Positions 16,344 through 24,789 of a stretch of DNA of 64,000 nt are shown here, piece by piece. The DNA comes from Macondimonas sp045864775. Lineage in GTDB: Bacteria; Pseudomonadota; Gammaproteobacteria; UBA5335. Made by a program: the position numbers and the translations under genes. How positions within the stretch are numbered: the first letter of the stretch is position 1; each line of letters begins with the position of its first letter. The notes under the pieces were generated by a model that did no database searches, was not told the DNA's origin, and saw only the letters and a list, made by a program, of their open reading frames with translations. Location of the stretch: positions 310,001 to 374,000 of the forward strand of contig BTVR01000001.1 of the NCBI GenBank assembly GCA_045864775.1, written 5' to 3'.

Positions 16344-16976
16344 TCACGCCGCCATCGCAAGCTTCCTGCTTCGTTTCGCGGGAATGCCGCCGTTGGCATC
16401 CCGCAGCGCCAGGTATTGATCCAGCGCCGCCAGATCTTCCGGGCTGTAGACGAGATTGCCGTTCTGATCCACTTGGGCGGCCAAGTCGTCCCGAAGATCC
16501 TGCGCCACGCTGGAGGGAAAAAGTGCCGAGTCTTGCGCTGATCGGGCAAACGGCGCCTGATCGAAGGTGTGGGCCTCGACATCGAAGAACACGCCCACCA
16601 GCGCCGCCAGCCCGCCGCCCAGGCTGTGGCCGGTGAGGGTGATGGTGGAGCTGGAGCTGGTGCCTCCTTGGATGTCCAGGTAAAACCTGGACGCCTGCAC
16701 CAGCTGGTCGGAGCCGGCGCCGGTGGCCAGGCCGCCGTTGGCCAGCCAGTCGCCCGTGATATCGCTCGGATCGGTGCCGGCATAGGCGATGACGATCTCG
16801 GTGCTCGCGGCCAGGGTGGGGGCGTTGCCGAAGGCATAGGCTTCGAAGCCGGATGTATCGTCGATGCGCTGATCGACCCGATACCAGCCCTCCGGGGCGG
16901 GGATCTGGTTGTCCACGGCGCGGGTAGAGGCATAGGCGGCGCCGGCCATCAAGGCGTATTGTTCATTGCTGGGCAT
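16344..16976 (-). CDS. Class 3 lipase-like protein, C-terminally shortened, possible frameshift
   Basis: About 210 residues starting at ATG 16976, which has AGGAG 7 bases upstream. The N terminus (SNEQYALMAGAAYAS) and IVIAYAGTD resemble the lipase domain of RTX-type esterases. The nucleophile elbow is GHSLGGGLAALVGVFFD. The part that normally supplies the catalytic histidine is absent. The frame ends abruptly in KRSRKLAMAA; a shift to another minus frame near 16375-16385 would continue as ETKQEACDGGVIDQALDPC and end at 16273. This could be a real frameshift or a base error. A lipoprotein gene lies just upstream in the same direction. Confidence 0.65.
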   Translation of the reverse strand: MPSNEQYALMAGAAYASTRAVDNQIPAPEGWYRVDQRIDDTSGFEAYAFGNAPTLAASTEIVIAYAGTDPSDITGDWLANGGLATGAGSDQLVQASRFYLDIQGGTSSSSTITLTGHSLGGGLAALVGVFFDVEAHTFDQAPFARSAQDSALFPSSVAQDLRDDLAAQVDQNGNLVYSPEDLAALDQYLALRDANGGIPAKRSRKLAMAA

Positions 16977-16999
16977 GGGCATTCTCCTGCGGATCGGGT

Positions 17000-17779
17000 T
17001 CAAGGGGTGGCTTTTTCCGGGGCTTGGCGGTCGGGCTTGCCCTGGTCAGGCGTGTTCTTCCGGTTCTTGTTGATGATCTCGATATCAATGCTTTTTCGAG
17101 CGATTGGATCTTTGTCCCAAATCCAATGGCCGCGATAGCGGACCATGACCGTGCAGCCTATGTTCCCGCCCGTGGTCGGCTCGCGCAGGATGGTGCGAAG
17201 GTGAGGGTTGTTCCGTTCGACGCCCTTGTTCAATTCCCGGACCTTCTCCGCGGACACCCTGCCCTCCCGGGCCAATTTATCGGTGTAACTTTTGTCGAGA
17301 TTCATGACCACGTTGAAGGTCTTGAATTCCACGGGCAATTGCGCGATCGGGATGCGCTGCCAGGCCGTGCCGTCATAGCGGAAGATGACATAGGGGGGAT
17401 TGGGCCGGCCCCATTTGTTGTAGGAGAGACACAGGTCCGGCTCGGCGATGACGTAGGGCGTGTCGTTCAGGACATGAACGGCACGCAGCCTAAAGTCGGA
17501 ATGGCCGAGTTCATCGTCGTATGCGCTGGTCCAGCGCACGGTCTTGCGCGACTGGGGCAGCTTGAAGCGGATGGTCTGCTCACCGACCGGCGGCGGCTGG
17601 CCGATCTCATGGCGGCCGCGGCGGACGATCGAGCGCCCGACGATGAGCGTGCGACCATCGTGCAGCAGCACCTCCTCCTTCCAGCTGGAGCCGCCGGTGA
17701 ACGGCAGCCCGGCGCAGGCGCCCAGACTCGCCGCCGCGAGCACGAGCAAGACAAATAGAGCGATGAGTCTAGGCTTCAT
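17000..17779 (-). CDS. Putative lipoprotein of unknown function
   Basis: 259 residues with a lipoprotein signal peptide: a positively charged start, a hydrophobic core and lipobox LGAC with the acylated Cys near residue 22. The body contains RRGRHEIGQPPP and CLSYNKWGRPNPPYVIF, a conserved-looking block of an uncharacterised family. The C-terminal tail is charged and probably disordered. It is probably in an operon with the lipase-like gene (24 bases from its stop to the ATG at 16976). A secreted lipase with a periplasmic lipoprotein resembles effector/immunity or enzyme/chaperone pairs, but this is only a hypothesis. Confidence 0.7.
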   Translation of the reverse strand: MKPRLIALFVLLVLAAASLGACAGLPFTGGSSWKEEVLLHDGRTLIVGRSIVRRGRHEIGQPPPVGEQTIRFKLPQSRKTVRWTSAYDDELGHSDFRLRAVHVLNDTPYVIAEPDLCLSYNKWGRPNPPYVIFRYDGTAWQRIPIAQLPVEFKTFNVVMNLDKSYTDKLAREGRVSAEKVRELNKGVERNNPHLRTILREPTTGGNIGCTVMVRYRGHWIWDKDPIARKSIDIEIINKNRKNTPDQGKPDRQAPEKATP

Positions 17780-18196
17780 GGCGATCTCCTAGATCCTGGT
17801 GCAGGGACCTGTCGGTGATTTGCGCGATGCCGGCGAGATGCGGGCCCGAGCGGCGAGCATCCCGATCCGTGCGAGAAGCCGGAAGCGGCGACCCATCACA
17901 ATGTGTCTGAAGAACGGCCCGACGAAGCGCGGCTTGAGTGGGCTCCGTGGGGCGTTGCTCTGGTCGAATGTCGAGCCAGCCCGACGACCCTGAGGCGCAG
18001 CCCGGCGCCATGGCAGTGGAGTCGGCACCTCCTGCAACTGAACCCTCCAGTGGGCGGATCTTTCTGGACTTTTCCGCAGTTCCACCTCAGTTGATGGGTC
18101 CGCCGCCGACAGCTATCGTCGACGTGGACCGCTCAGCCGCGCTTTGCCGCCCTGGGCGCGAGCAGAGCGATTTCAATAAGAACGTGGGAGACCCCG
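17780..18196. other. Intergenic region between divergent genes, no gene recognised
   Basis: About 417 bases between the lipoprotein gene and the acyl-CoA ligase. Short open frames occur on both strands, but none has a convincing ribosome-binding site, conserved motif or codon pattern. GGGAG at 18186-18190 serves the ligase start at 18197. No clear promoter box or hairpin terminator was identified. Confidence 0.5.
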
Positions 18197-19831
18197 ATGC
18201 GCAGCACCATGATGACCGATAGCCTGACCCTGGACCTGCTCGTCGGACGGGCCGAGGCTTTGTTTCCGGCCGTGACCATCGTCTCGCGCGCGCCCGATGG
18301 CCGGCTGATCCGTTCCCGCTATGGCGAGGTCATGGGGCGGGCGAGAGCGCTTGCCGGCGGCCTGCAAGCCGAGGGACTGCAGATGGGTGATCGGGTCGCG
18401 AGCCTGATGTGGAATCATCAGATGCACTTGGAGGCCTATTTCGGCGTGCCGCTTGCGGGCGGCGTGCTGCACACGCTCAATCCGCGCCTGTCGATCGACG
18501 ATCTGGTCTACATCATCGGGCACGGTGGCGACCGCTTTCTGATGCTCGACGAGGGACTGCTGCCGCTCTATGCGCAGCTGCGCGAACACGTCGCGCTCGA
18601 GAAGGTCTGGGTGGTCCGCTGGCAGGACGCTGCGCCCGAGGGCGCCACGCTCGCAGCGTACGAGGACCTGCTGGCGACCGGGCATGGCCGATTCATGCCG
18701 CGTCGGCTCGACGAGGCCGATCCCTGCCTCATGTGCTACACCTCGGGCACCACCGGGCGCCCCAAGGGCGTGGTGTATTCCCATCGATCGACCATCCTGC
18801 ATGCCATGGCGATCACCATGCCTGACGCGGTGGGATTGTCGTCCCGGGATACGGTCACCCCGGTGGTGCCGATGTTCCATGCCAATGCCTGGGGGCTGCC
18901 GTTCGCGGCGACCCTGGTCGGGGCGCCGCAGGTATTCCCGGGCCCGCATCTGGACCCTGCGAGCCTGCTCGATCTCTTCGCCGGCGAAGGCGTGACGGTC
19001 ACGGCCGGGGTGCCGACCATCTGGCTGGGCTTGCTCGAGGCGCTGCGGCGGGAGCCGGAACGCTGGGACCTGCCCGCGATGCGCACGGTCGTCGGCGGGT
19101 CGGCGGTGCCGGCGGCGTTGATCGAAGGGCTGGCAGCGTTCGGGATGTCGGTGATTCAGGGGTGGGGGATGACGGAAACCTCGCCATTGGCCGCGCTGGC
19201 GCGGCTGAAACCGGCCGAGGACGCGCTGCCCGCGGCCGAACGGCTGCGCTACCAGACCAGCCAGGGCTTGCCGTGCCCGTTGGTGCGGCTGCGCATCGCC
19301 GATGATGCGGGTCAGGCGCTGCCCTGGGACGGGGTACGCATGGGCGAGGTGCAGGTGCGCGGGCCCTGGATCACGGGCGCCTATCATGGCGACGAAGGGG
19401 CGGACAAGTTCACGTCGGACGGCTGGTTGCGGACCGGAGACGTCGCCGTCATTGATCCGGAAGGCTATGTGTTTCTGACCGATCGCACCAAGGACCTGAT
19501 CAAATCGGGGGGCGAATGGATCAGTTCGGTCGCGCTGGAAAATGCGCTGATGAACCACCCGGCGGTGTTGGAGGCGGCTGTCATCGCCGTTCCGGACGAG
19601 CATTGGGGCGAGCGGCCCTTGGCCGTGGTCGTGTGCAAGTCCGCAGAGACGACCTCCGTGGACGAGTTGAAGGCGTTTCTGGGCGCGCGCTTCGCCAAGT
19701 GGATGGTTCCGGATCGGTATGTGTTCGCCACCGCCATCCCGCGCACCTCGACCGGTAAATTCAACAAGCTGGCACTGCGGGAGCACTATCGGCAAATGGC
19801 TGAACGCGGAGGCGACGATGGCCTCGCCTGA
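18197..19831 (+). CDS. Medium/long-chain fatty-acid--CoA ligase (AMP-forming)
   Basis: 544-residue ANL-superfamily enzyme that activates a carboxylic acid to its CoA ester through an acyl-adenylate. The phosphate loop is YTSGTTGRPKG, A5 is GWGMTETSP, A7 is LRTGDVAVIDPEGYVF, A8 is DRTKDLIKSGGEWIS, and the catalytic Lys is in TSTGKFNK. The overall pattern resembles AlkK-type medium-chain acyl-CoA ligases and the related DmdB (methylmercaptopropionyl-CoA ligase) group; substrate is not decidable here. Its 3' end overlaps a small DUF1289 gene. ETF-QO lies nearby, fitting fatty-acid oxidation. Confidence 0.88.
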   Translation: MRSTMMTDSLTLDLLVGRAEALFPAVTIVSRAPDGRLIRSRYGEVMGRARALAGGLQAEGLQMGDRVASLMWNHQMHLEAYFGVPLAGGVLHTLNPRLSIDDLVYIIGHGGDRFLMLDEGLLPLYAQLREHVALEKVWVVRWQDAAPEGATLAAYEDLLATGHGRFMPRRLDEADPCLMCYTSGTTGRPKGVVYSHRSTILHAMAITMPDAVGLSSRDTVTPVVPMFHANAWGLPFAATLVGAPQVFPGPHLDPASLLDLFAGEGVTVTAGVPTIWLGLLEALRREPERWDLPAMRTVVGGSAVPAALIEGLAAFGMSVIQGWGMTETSPLAALARLKPAEDALPAAERLRYQTSQGLPCPLVRLRIADDAGQALPWDGVRMGEVQVRGPWITGAYHGDEGADKFTSDGWLRTGDVAVIDPEGYVFLTDRTKDLIKSGGEWISSVALENALMNHPAVLEAAVIAVPDEHWGERPLAVVVCKSAETTSVDELKAFLGARFAKWMVPDRYVFATAIPRTSTGKFNKLALREHYRQMAERGGDDGLA

Positions 19832-20006
19832 ACCGGTCTCGCCATGTTGTCAGGTTTGCCGGCTGGACCGGGACGATGTCTGTATCGGCTGCGGGCGCAC
19901 CGCACGGGAGATCCGGGATTGGTTGGTCATGGATCGCGACCAGCGATGGGCCGTGTTGCGGGCGGCGGCGGAGCGACGGGGCGTGCGTGCCGGCGCGAAC
20001 GGCTGA
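19818..20006 (+). CDS. DUF1289 family small cysteine-rich protein
   Basis: 62 residues with the family signature SPCCQVCRLDRDDVCIGCGRTAREIRDW, split here as CxxVC, LDxDDVCIGCGRT and EIRDW; the four cysteines suggest a small metal or Fe-S site. The function is unknown. The ATG at 19818 lies inside the last codons of the acyl-CoA ligase in another frame (14-base overlap), so it is probably co-translated. Confidence 0.8.
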   Translation: MASPEPVSPCCQVCRLDRDDVCIGCGRTAREIRDWLVMDRDQRWAVLRAAAERRGVRAGANG

Positions 20007-20171
20007 TCCGGGTTGCCGAGCAGGCAGCGCATCCCGTTGCCTTGGCGGGAGACGACCACGCTTTGAACGCCTCACCAAGCAGCCTCGGGGGCTGAGGATC
20101 GAGTGCTGACGGATCATTCACGGTTGGGCGCGTTTGGGCTCCCTGCCGTCCTTACGCTCGGTCGTCGGCTA

Positions 20172-20203
20172 CAAAAAAGCCCCGGCGCAGACGCCCCGGG
20201 GCT
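20172..20203 (-). terminator. Rho-independent terminator of the ETF-QO gene
   Basis: On the minus strand GCCCCGGGGCGTCTGCGCCGG-type hairpin (arms 20179-20186 and 20195-20202, loop GCAGAC-like) followed by six T residues. It lies about 30 bases beyond the ETF-QO stop codon. Confidence 0.85.
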
Positions 20204-20232
20204 GATTCGGATCGAGACGGACGCGTTGGCGT

Positions 20233-21888
20233 TTACATGATCATGTAGTTGGGGCCGCCGCCGCCTTCCGGGGTGACCCAGTTGATGTTCTGGGCCGGGT
20301 CCTTGATGTCGCAGGTCTTGCAGTGCACACAGTTCTGCGCGTTGATCTGGAAGCGCGGGTTGCCTGCCTCGTCTTTCAGGACCTCATACACGCCGGCCGG
20401 GCAATAACGCTGCGCGGGCTCGTCGTACACCGGCAGATTCTGGCCGATAGGGATCTCGGGATCCTTGAGCGTCAGGTGAACCGGCTGGTCCTCCTCGTGA
20501 TTGGTGCCCGACAGATAGAGAGACGAGGGCAGATCGAAGCTGATCACGCCATCGGGTTTGGGATACTCGATGGGCGTGCATTCGCTGGCCATCTTGAGCT
20601 CGGCGTAATCCGGCGTGTTGGCGTGCAGCGTGAAGGGCAGCTTGCCGCCGGCGATGTTCTGGTCGACGAACTGGAAGGGCGCGCCCAGGAGCACGCCGAA
20701 CTTGTGCAGGGCCGGGGTCCAGTTGCGGGATTTGTACAGCTCCTCCCAGACCCAGGAATTCTTGACCTTCTCCTCGTAGCTCACCAGATCCTGGCCGCCG
20801 GTGTCGCCGCCTGCCAGCGCTTCCACGATGGCCTCGCCGGCCAGCATGCCGGTCTTCATGGCGGTGTGGTTGCCCTTGATCTTGGCGGGATTGAGGAAGC
20901 CGGCCTCACAGCCGACCATCATGCCGCCGGCAAAGCTCAGCTTGGGCAGGGAGTTGAGGCCGCCCTTGTTTACCGCGCGCGCGCCGTAGGCGATGCGCTT
21001 GCCGCCTTCGAGGGTCTGGCGGATGGTGGGGTGGGTCTTCCAGCGCTGGAATTCCTTGAACGGATACAGATAGGGATTCTTGTAGTCCAGCGCGATGATG
21101 TAGCCGCACAGAACCTTGTTGTCTTCCCAGTGGTAGAGGAAGCCGCCGCCTTCGGTGCGGGTATCCATCGGCCAGCCGGCGGTGTGGACCACGAGGCCGG
21201 GCTTGTGCTTGGCGGGGTCGATTTCCCAGATTTCCTTCAGACCGATGCCATAGTGCTGGACGTCGCAGTCGCGGCGCAGGTCGAACTGCTGCATCAGGCG
21301 CTTGCCCAAGTGGCCGCGACAGCCTTCGGCGAAAACGGTGTACTTGGCACGCAGCTCGACCCCAGGCGTGTAGCTGTCCTTGGGCTCGCCTTTCCTGGAC
21401 ACGCCCATGTCGCCGGTGACGACACCGCAGACCGCGCCCTTGTCGTCATAGAGCACGTCGGCCGCGGCGTAGCCGGGAAAGATGTTGGCGCCCATGGCCT
21501 CGGCCTGTTCACCGAGCCAGCGCACCAGCTGACCGAGGCTGATGATGTAGTTGCCCTCGTTGTGCATGGGCTTGGGCAGCAAGGCGTTGGGGGTCAGCAC
21601 CGAACGTTGGTCGCTCAGGAAGAAGTGCATTTCGTCGTGGCTGACCGGGACCTTGAGCGGCGCACCGCGTTCCTTCCAGTCGGGGAACAGCTCGTTGATG
21701 GCGGTCGGTTCGAAAATGGCACCGGACAGGCTGTGCGCGCCGAGTTCCGAGCCTTTTTCCACCACGCAGACCTCGATCTGCTGACCGGACTGCTCGGCCA
21801 ACTGGAGAATGCGACAGGCGCAGGACAGTCCCGCCGGACCGCCGCCGACGATGACCACATCGAACTCCATTACTTCCCGTTCCACCAT
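20233..21888 (-). CDS. Electron transfer flavoprotein-ubiquinone oxidoreductase
   Basis: Membrane-associated FAD and 4Fe-4S enzyme that passes electrons from ETF (fatty-acid and amino-acid dehydrogenases) to ubiquinone. 551 residues. The FAD-binding motif is VVIVGGGPAGLSCACRI at the N terminus. The C-terminal cluster ligands lie in CPAGVYEV and NCVHCKTCDIKDP. AAGGAG at 21893-21898 precedes ATG 21888. No etfA or etfB is in the window, so its partner is encoded elsewhere. A strong terminator follows it. Confidence 0.95.
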   Translation of the reverse strand: MVEREVMEFDVVIVGGGPAGLSCACRILQLAEQSGQQIEVCVVEKGSELGAHSLSGAIFEPTAINELFPDWKERGAPLKVPVSHDEMHFFLSDQRSVLTPNALLPKPMHNEGNYIISLGQLVRWLGEQAEAMGANIFPGYAAADVLYDDKGAVCGVVTGDMGVSRKGEPKDSYTPGVELRAKYTVFAEGCRGHLGKRLMQQFDLRRDCDVQHYGIGLKEIWEIDPAKHKPGLVVHTAGWPMDTRTEGGGFLYHWEDNKVLCGYIIALDYKNPYLYPFKEFQRWKTHPTIRQTLEGGKRIAYGARAVNKGGLNSLPKLSFAGGMMVGCEAGFLNPAKIKGNHTAMKTGMLAGEAIVEALAGGDTGGQDLVSYEEKVKNSWVWEELYKSRNWTPALHKFGVLLGAPFQFVDQNIAGGKLPFTLHANTPDYAELKMASECTPIEYPKPDGVISFDLPSSLYLSGTNHEEDQPVHLTLKDPEIPIGQNLPVYDEPAQRYCPAGVYEVLKDEAGNPRFQINAQNCVHCKTCDIKDPAQNINWVTPEGGGGPNYMIM

Positions 21889-21952
21889 TGCACTCCTTCA
21901 GTCACCTGATTGGGGGGCGGTTGCCGTTTGTGAATCAGGCATATTACCCAAA

Positions 21953-21960
21953 GGGGGGGG
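21953..21960. repeat. Poly-G tract of 8 bases in a divergent promoter region
   Basis: Eight consecutive G residues, followed after one base by GAAAAAAAG, lie between the divergent ETF-QO and ThpR genes. Homopolymers in promoter spacers can vary in length, but here this is only a possibility. Confidence 0.6.
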
Positions 21961-22011
21961 TGAAAAAAAGTTTCGACTTCCTCCTCCGGACCACGAAATC
22001 AGGAGGATGGA

Positions 22012-22593
22012 ATGCAGCATCCGGCGATCACTGATGCGCATGGATCCGGGGGGCGGCGGATGTTTCTTGGTCTGCGGCCGCCTGGGGCGTTGACGCGGGC
22101 CTGGCTCCAGACGGCTCGGCGGGCGGTAGGCGATCGGCCCGGGTTGCGCTGGCTTGCGCCTGAGGATGTGCACCTCACGGTGCGGTTTCTCGGCGCCGTG
22201 GACGCGCTTCAGGAAGCGCGGCTGAACGATGCGCTGGTCGCAGGTCTCGAGGGGCAGGCGACCTTTGATGTCGACACAAGGCAGGCGATGTGGTTTCCCG
22301 CGGCGTCGCAGCCGGTCGTGCTCGCCGTGGTCGTCGTTCCGGGTGCCGTGTTGGCGGCACTGGCGAGCCTCGTGAATGCTGCGGTGGCGCGGGTTGGCCT
22401 GCCGCCTGACCCGCGGCCCTTTCGGCCCCACATCAGCCTGGCGCGGGCCGGTGGACCACGATCGCGTGTCCTGCCGGCGGCCCCCGACCTGCCGGCGGCT
22501 CGATTCAGTGCCTGCGATCTCATCTTGTTCGAGAGCCTGGGCAACGACACGGTGCCTCGTTATCGTCCCCGTCGGGTGTTCCGATTCGATTGA
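22012..22593 (+). CDS. thpR: RNA 2',3'-cyclic phosphodiesterase (ThpR/LigT family)
   Basis: 193-residue 2H phosphoesterase that opens 2',3'-cyclic phosphates on RNA; E. coli ThpR also joins tRNA halves in vitro. Both catalytic HxT/Sx motifs are present: HLTV near residue 54 and HISL near 144. The fold-typical MFLGLRPP start and LAPEDVHLTVRFLG are clear. AGGAGG at 22001-22006 sets ATG 22012 as the start. Confidence 0.9.
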   Translation: MQHPAITDAHGSGGRRMFLGLRPPGALTRAWLQTARRAVGDRPGLRWLAPEDVHLTVRFLGAVDALQEARLNDALVAGLEGQATFDVDTRQAMWFPAASQPVVLAVVVVPGAVLAALASLVNAAVARVGLPPDPRPFRPHISLARAGGPRSRVLPAAPDLPAARFSACDLILFESLGNDTVPRYRPRRVFRFD

Positions 22594-22755
22594 CCTGGAC
22601 CCCGGCCGGCGATTCCTGTGGTGCCAGGAGAGACCTTTCACTGACCGGCGGATTGCCGCGAGGGAGCCCGATCGGCGAGAATGAAGGGCTTTGCAGAGAA
22701 GTAGGTGCCGCTCCGCGGGGGGGCGTTCATCCGGCGGACATCAGAGCGAGGACAT

Positions 22756-24750
22756 ATGCCGTCACGTCGAAGACTCGCCAACGCCATCCGGGCGCTGGCC
22801 ATGGACGCAGTGCAGGAAGCCAAATCCGGGCATCCGGGCGCGCCGATGGGCATGGCGGACATCGCCGAGGTGCTCTGGAACGATTTCCTGCGTCATGATC
22901 CGGCGGATCCGCGCTGGCCCGACCGCGACCGCTTCGTGCTGTCCAACGGTCACGGCTCCATGTTGCTCTACGCGGTCCTGCATCTTTCCGGCCATGACCT
23001 GAGCCTCGAGGACCTGCGCAACTTCCGGCAACTGCACAGCAAGACAGCCGGCCACCCCGAATACGGCATCACCCCGGGGGTCGAGACCACCACCGGCCCG
23101 CTGGGTCAGGGTCTGGCCAATGCCGTCGGCATGGCGCTGGCCGAACGCCTGCTCGCGGCCCGGTTCAATCGCGACGATTTCCCCATCGTCGATCATTTCA
23201 CCTACGCCTTCGTCGGCGACGGCTGCCTGATGGAAGGCATTTCGCACGAGGTGTGCTCGCTGGCCGGCACCTGGCAGCTTGGCAAGCTCGTCGTGTTCTA
23301 CGACGACAACGGCATTTCCATCGACGGCCCGGTGCAGGGCTGGTTTACCGACGATACGCCTGCGCGCTTCGAGGCCTATGGCTGGCAGGTCATCCGCAAT
23401 GTCGATGGCCACGACGCCGATGCCGTCCGCGAGGCGATCCTTGCCGCGCGCGGCGAGACGGGCCGGCCGAGTCTGATCTGTTGCAAGACCGTGATCGGCT
23501 TCGGCGCCCCCAACAAGCAGGGCTCCGAATCCACGCACGGCGCGCCGCTGGGAGCCGAGGAAATCGCCGCCGCGCGCGAGCGGCTGGGCTGGCCGTATCC
23601 GCCCTTCGAAATCCCCGAGGATGTCGCGGCGGCCTGGGACGCCCGGCCGCAGGGCGAGAAGCTCTCGGCGCGCTGGCACGCCCTGTTCGCCCGCTATCGC
23701 GAGATGCATCCGGACCTTGCCGCAGAATTCACGCGCCGCATGGCGGGAGACCTGCCGCCCAACTGGCCGGAAACCTGCGCGGACTGGCTGGCGGAGGTCG
23801 CTGATCAAGCGGCTGGTCTGGCGACCCGGCAGGCGTCCCAGAAGGCGCTGGAGCGGCTGGGGCCGGTGCTGCCGGAACTGGTCGGTGGCTCTGCGGACCT
23901 GACGCATTCGAATCTCACGCACTGGTCGGGCTCGGTCACCTTCTCCGCCGAGCAACCGGCGGCCAACGGCATCGCCTACGGCGTGCGCGAGTTCGGCATG
24001 GCTGCGATCAACAACGGCCTCGCGCTGCATGGGGGCTTCATCCCCTTCGGTGCCACCTTTCTCGTCTTTTCCGACTATGCCCGTAACGCGATCCGCATGG
24101 CGGCGCTGATGCGGCAGCGCAACATCTTCGTGCTGACCCACGACTCGATTGGCCTGGGGGAAGACGGTCCGACCCATCAGCCGGTCGAGCATCTCGCCAG
24201 CCTGCGCCTGATCCCCAACCTGCACGTCTGGCGACCCTGCGACGCGGTCGAGTCCCAGGTCGCCTGGCAGGAAGCGGCCGCTCGGCGCGACGGCCCCTCG
24301 GCGCTGGTCTTTTCGCGCCAGAGCTGTCCGCACCAGACGCGCAGCGCCGCTCAGCTTGCAGAGGTCCGTCGCGGGGGTTATATCCTGCGGGATGCGCCCG
24401 GTACGCCCGATGCACTCATTCTGGCGACTGGTTCCGAGGTGGCGCTCGCCATGGCGGCGGCCGAGCGTCTGGCCGATCAAGGCATCGCCGCGCGCGTGGT
24501 CTCGATGCCTTGCGCCGAGGTTTTCGCCGCCCAGGACGCCGCTTACCAAGAACACGTCTTGCCTGCCGCCGTCACGCGCCGGGTGGCGGTGGAAGCGGCT
24601 CATCCCCTGTACTGGCGGGCTTTCGTCGGCCTGCAGGGACACGTGATCGGCATCGATCGCTTCGGTGAGTCGGCGCCTGCGCCGGCGCTGATGACATATT
24701 TCGGGTTTACGGTGGACAACGTGGTCGCAACCGTCCGGGACCGACTCTGA
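22756..24750 (+). CDS. tkt: Transketolase
   Basis: Thiamine-diphosphate enzyme of the pentose-phosphate and Calvin cycles, moving two-carbon units between sugar phosphates. 664 residues from ATG 22756, which has GAGG just upstream; an in-frame GTG at 22705 would add an unconserved leader. Motifs include SGHPGAPMGMADIAE, GPLGQGLANAVGMA, GDGCLMEGISHEV for ThDP/metal binding, and THDSIGLGEDGPTHQPVE. It is followed closely by gap and pgk, a gammaproteobacterial carbon-metabolism block also used by autotrophs. Confidence 0.95.
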   Translation: MPSRRRLANAIRALAMDAVQEAKSGHPGAPMGMADIAEVLWNDFLRHDPADPRWPDRDRFVLSNGHGSMLLYAVLHLSGHDLSLEDLRNFRQLHSKTAGHPEYGITPGVETTTGPLGQGLANAVGMALAERLLAARFNRDDFPIVDHFTYAFVGDGCLMEGISHEVCSLAGTWQLGKLVVFYDDNGISIDGPVQGWFTDDTPARFEAYGWQVIRNVDGHDADAVREAILAARGETGRPSLICCKTVIGFGAPNKQGSESTHGAPLGAEEIAAARERLGWPYPPFEIPEDVAAAWDARPQGEKLSARWHALFARYREMHPDLAAEFTRRMAGDLPPNWPETCADWLAEVADQAAGLATRQASQKALERLGPVLPELVGGSADLTHSNLTHWSGSVTFSAEQPAANGIAYGVREFGMAAINNGLALHGGFIPFGATFLVFSDYARNAIRMAALMRQRNIFVLTHDSIGLGEDGPTHQPVEHLASLRLIPNLHVWRPCDAVESQVAWQEAAARRDGPSALVFSRQSCPHQTRSAAQLAEVRRGGYILRDAPGTPDALILATGSEVALAMAAAERLADQGIAARVVSMPCAEVFAAQDAAYQEHVLPAAVTRRVAVEAAHPLYWRAFVGLQGHVIGIDRFGESAPAPALMTYFGFTVDNVVATVRDRL

Positions 24751-24789
24751 CCGGCGGCAGGCCGGCTTAACCAGCAGGAGTGATGCGCA

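Noticed and set aside
17789..18085. Small minus-strand open frame upstream of the lipoprotein gene
   Set aside because: It has low-complexity Arg/Pro/Ser text, no ribosome-binding site and no recognisable family; several frames are open over the same stretch.
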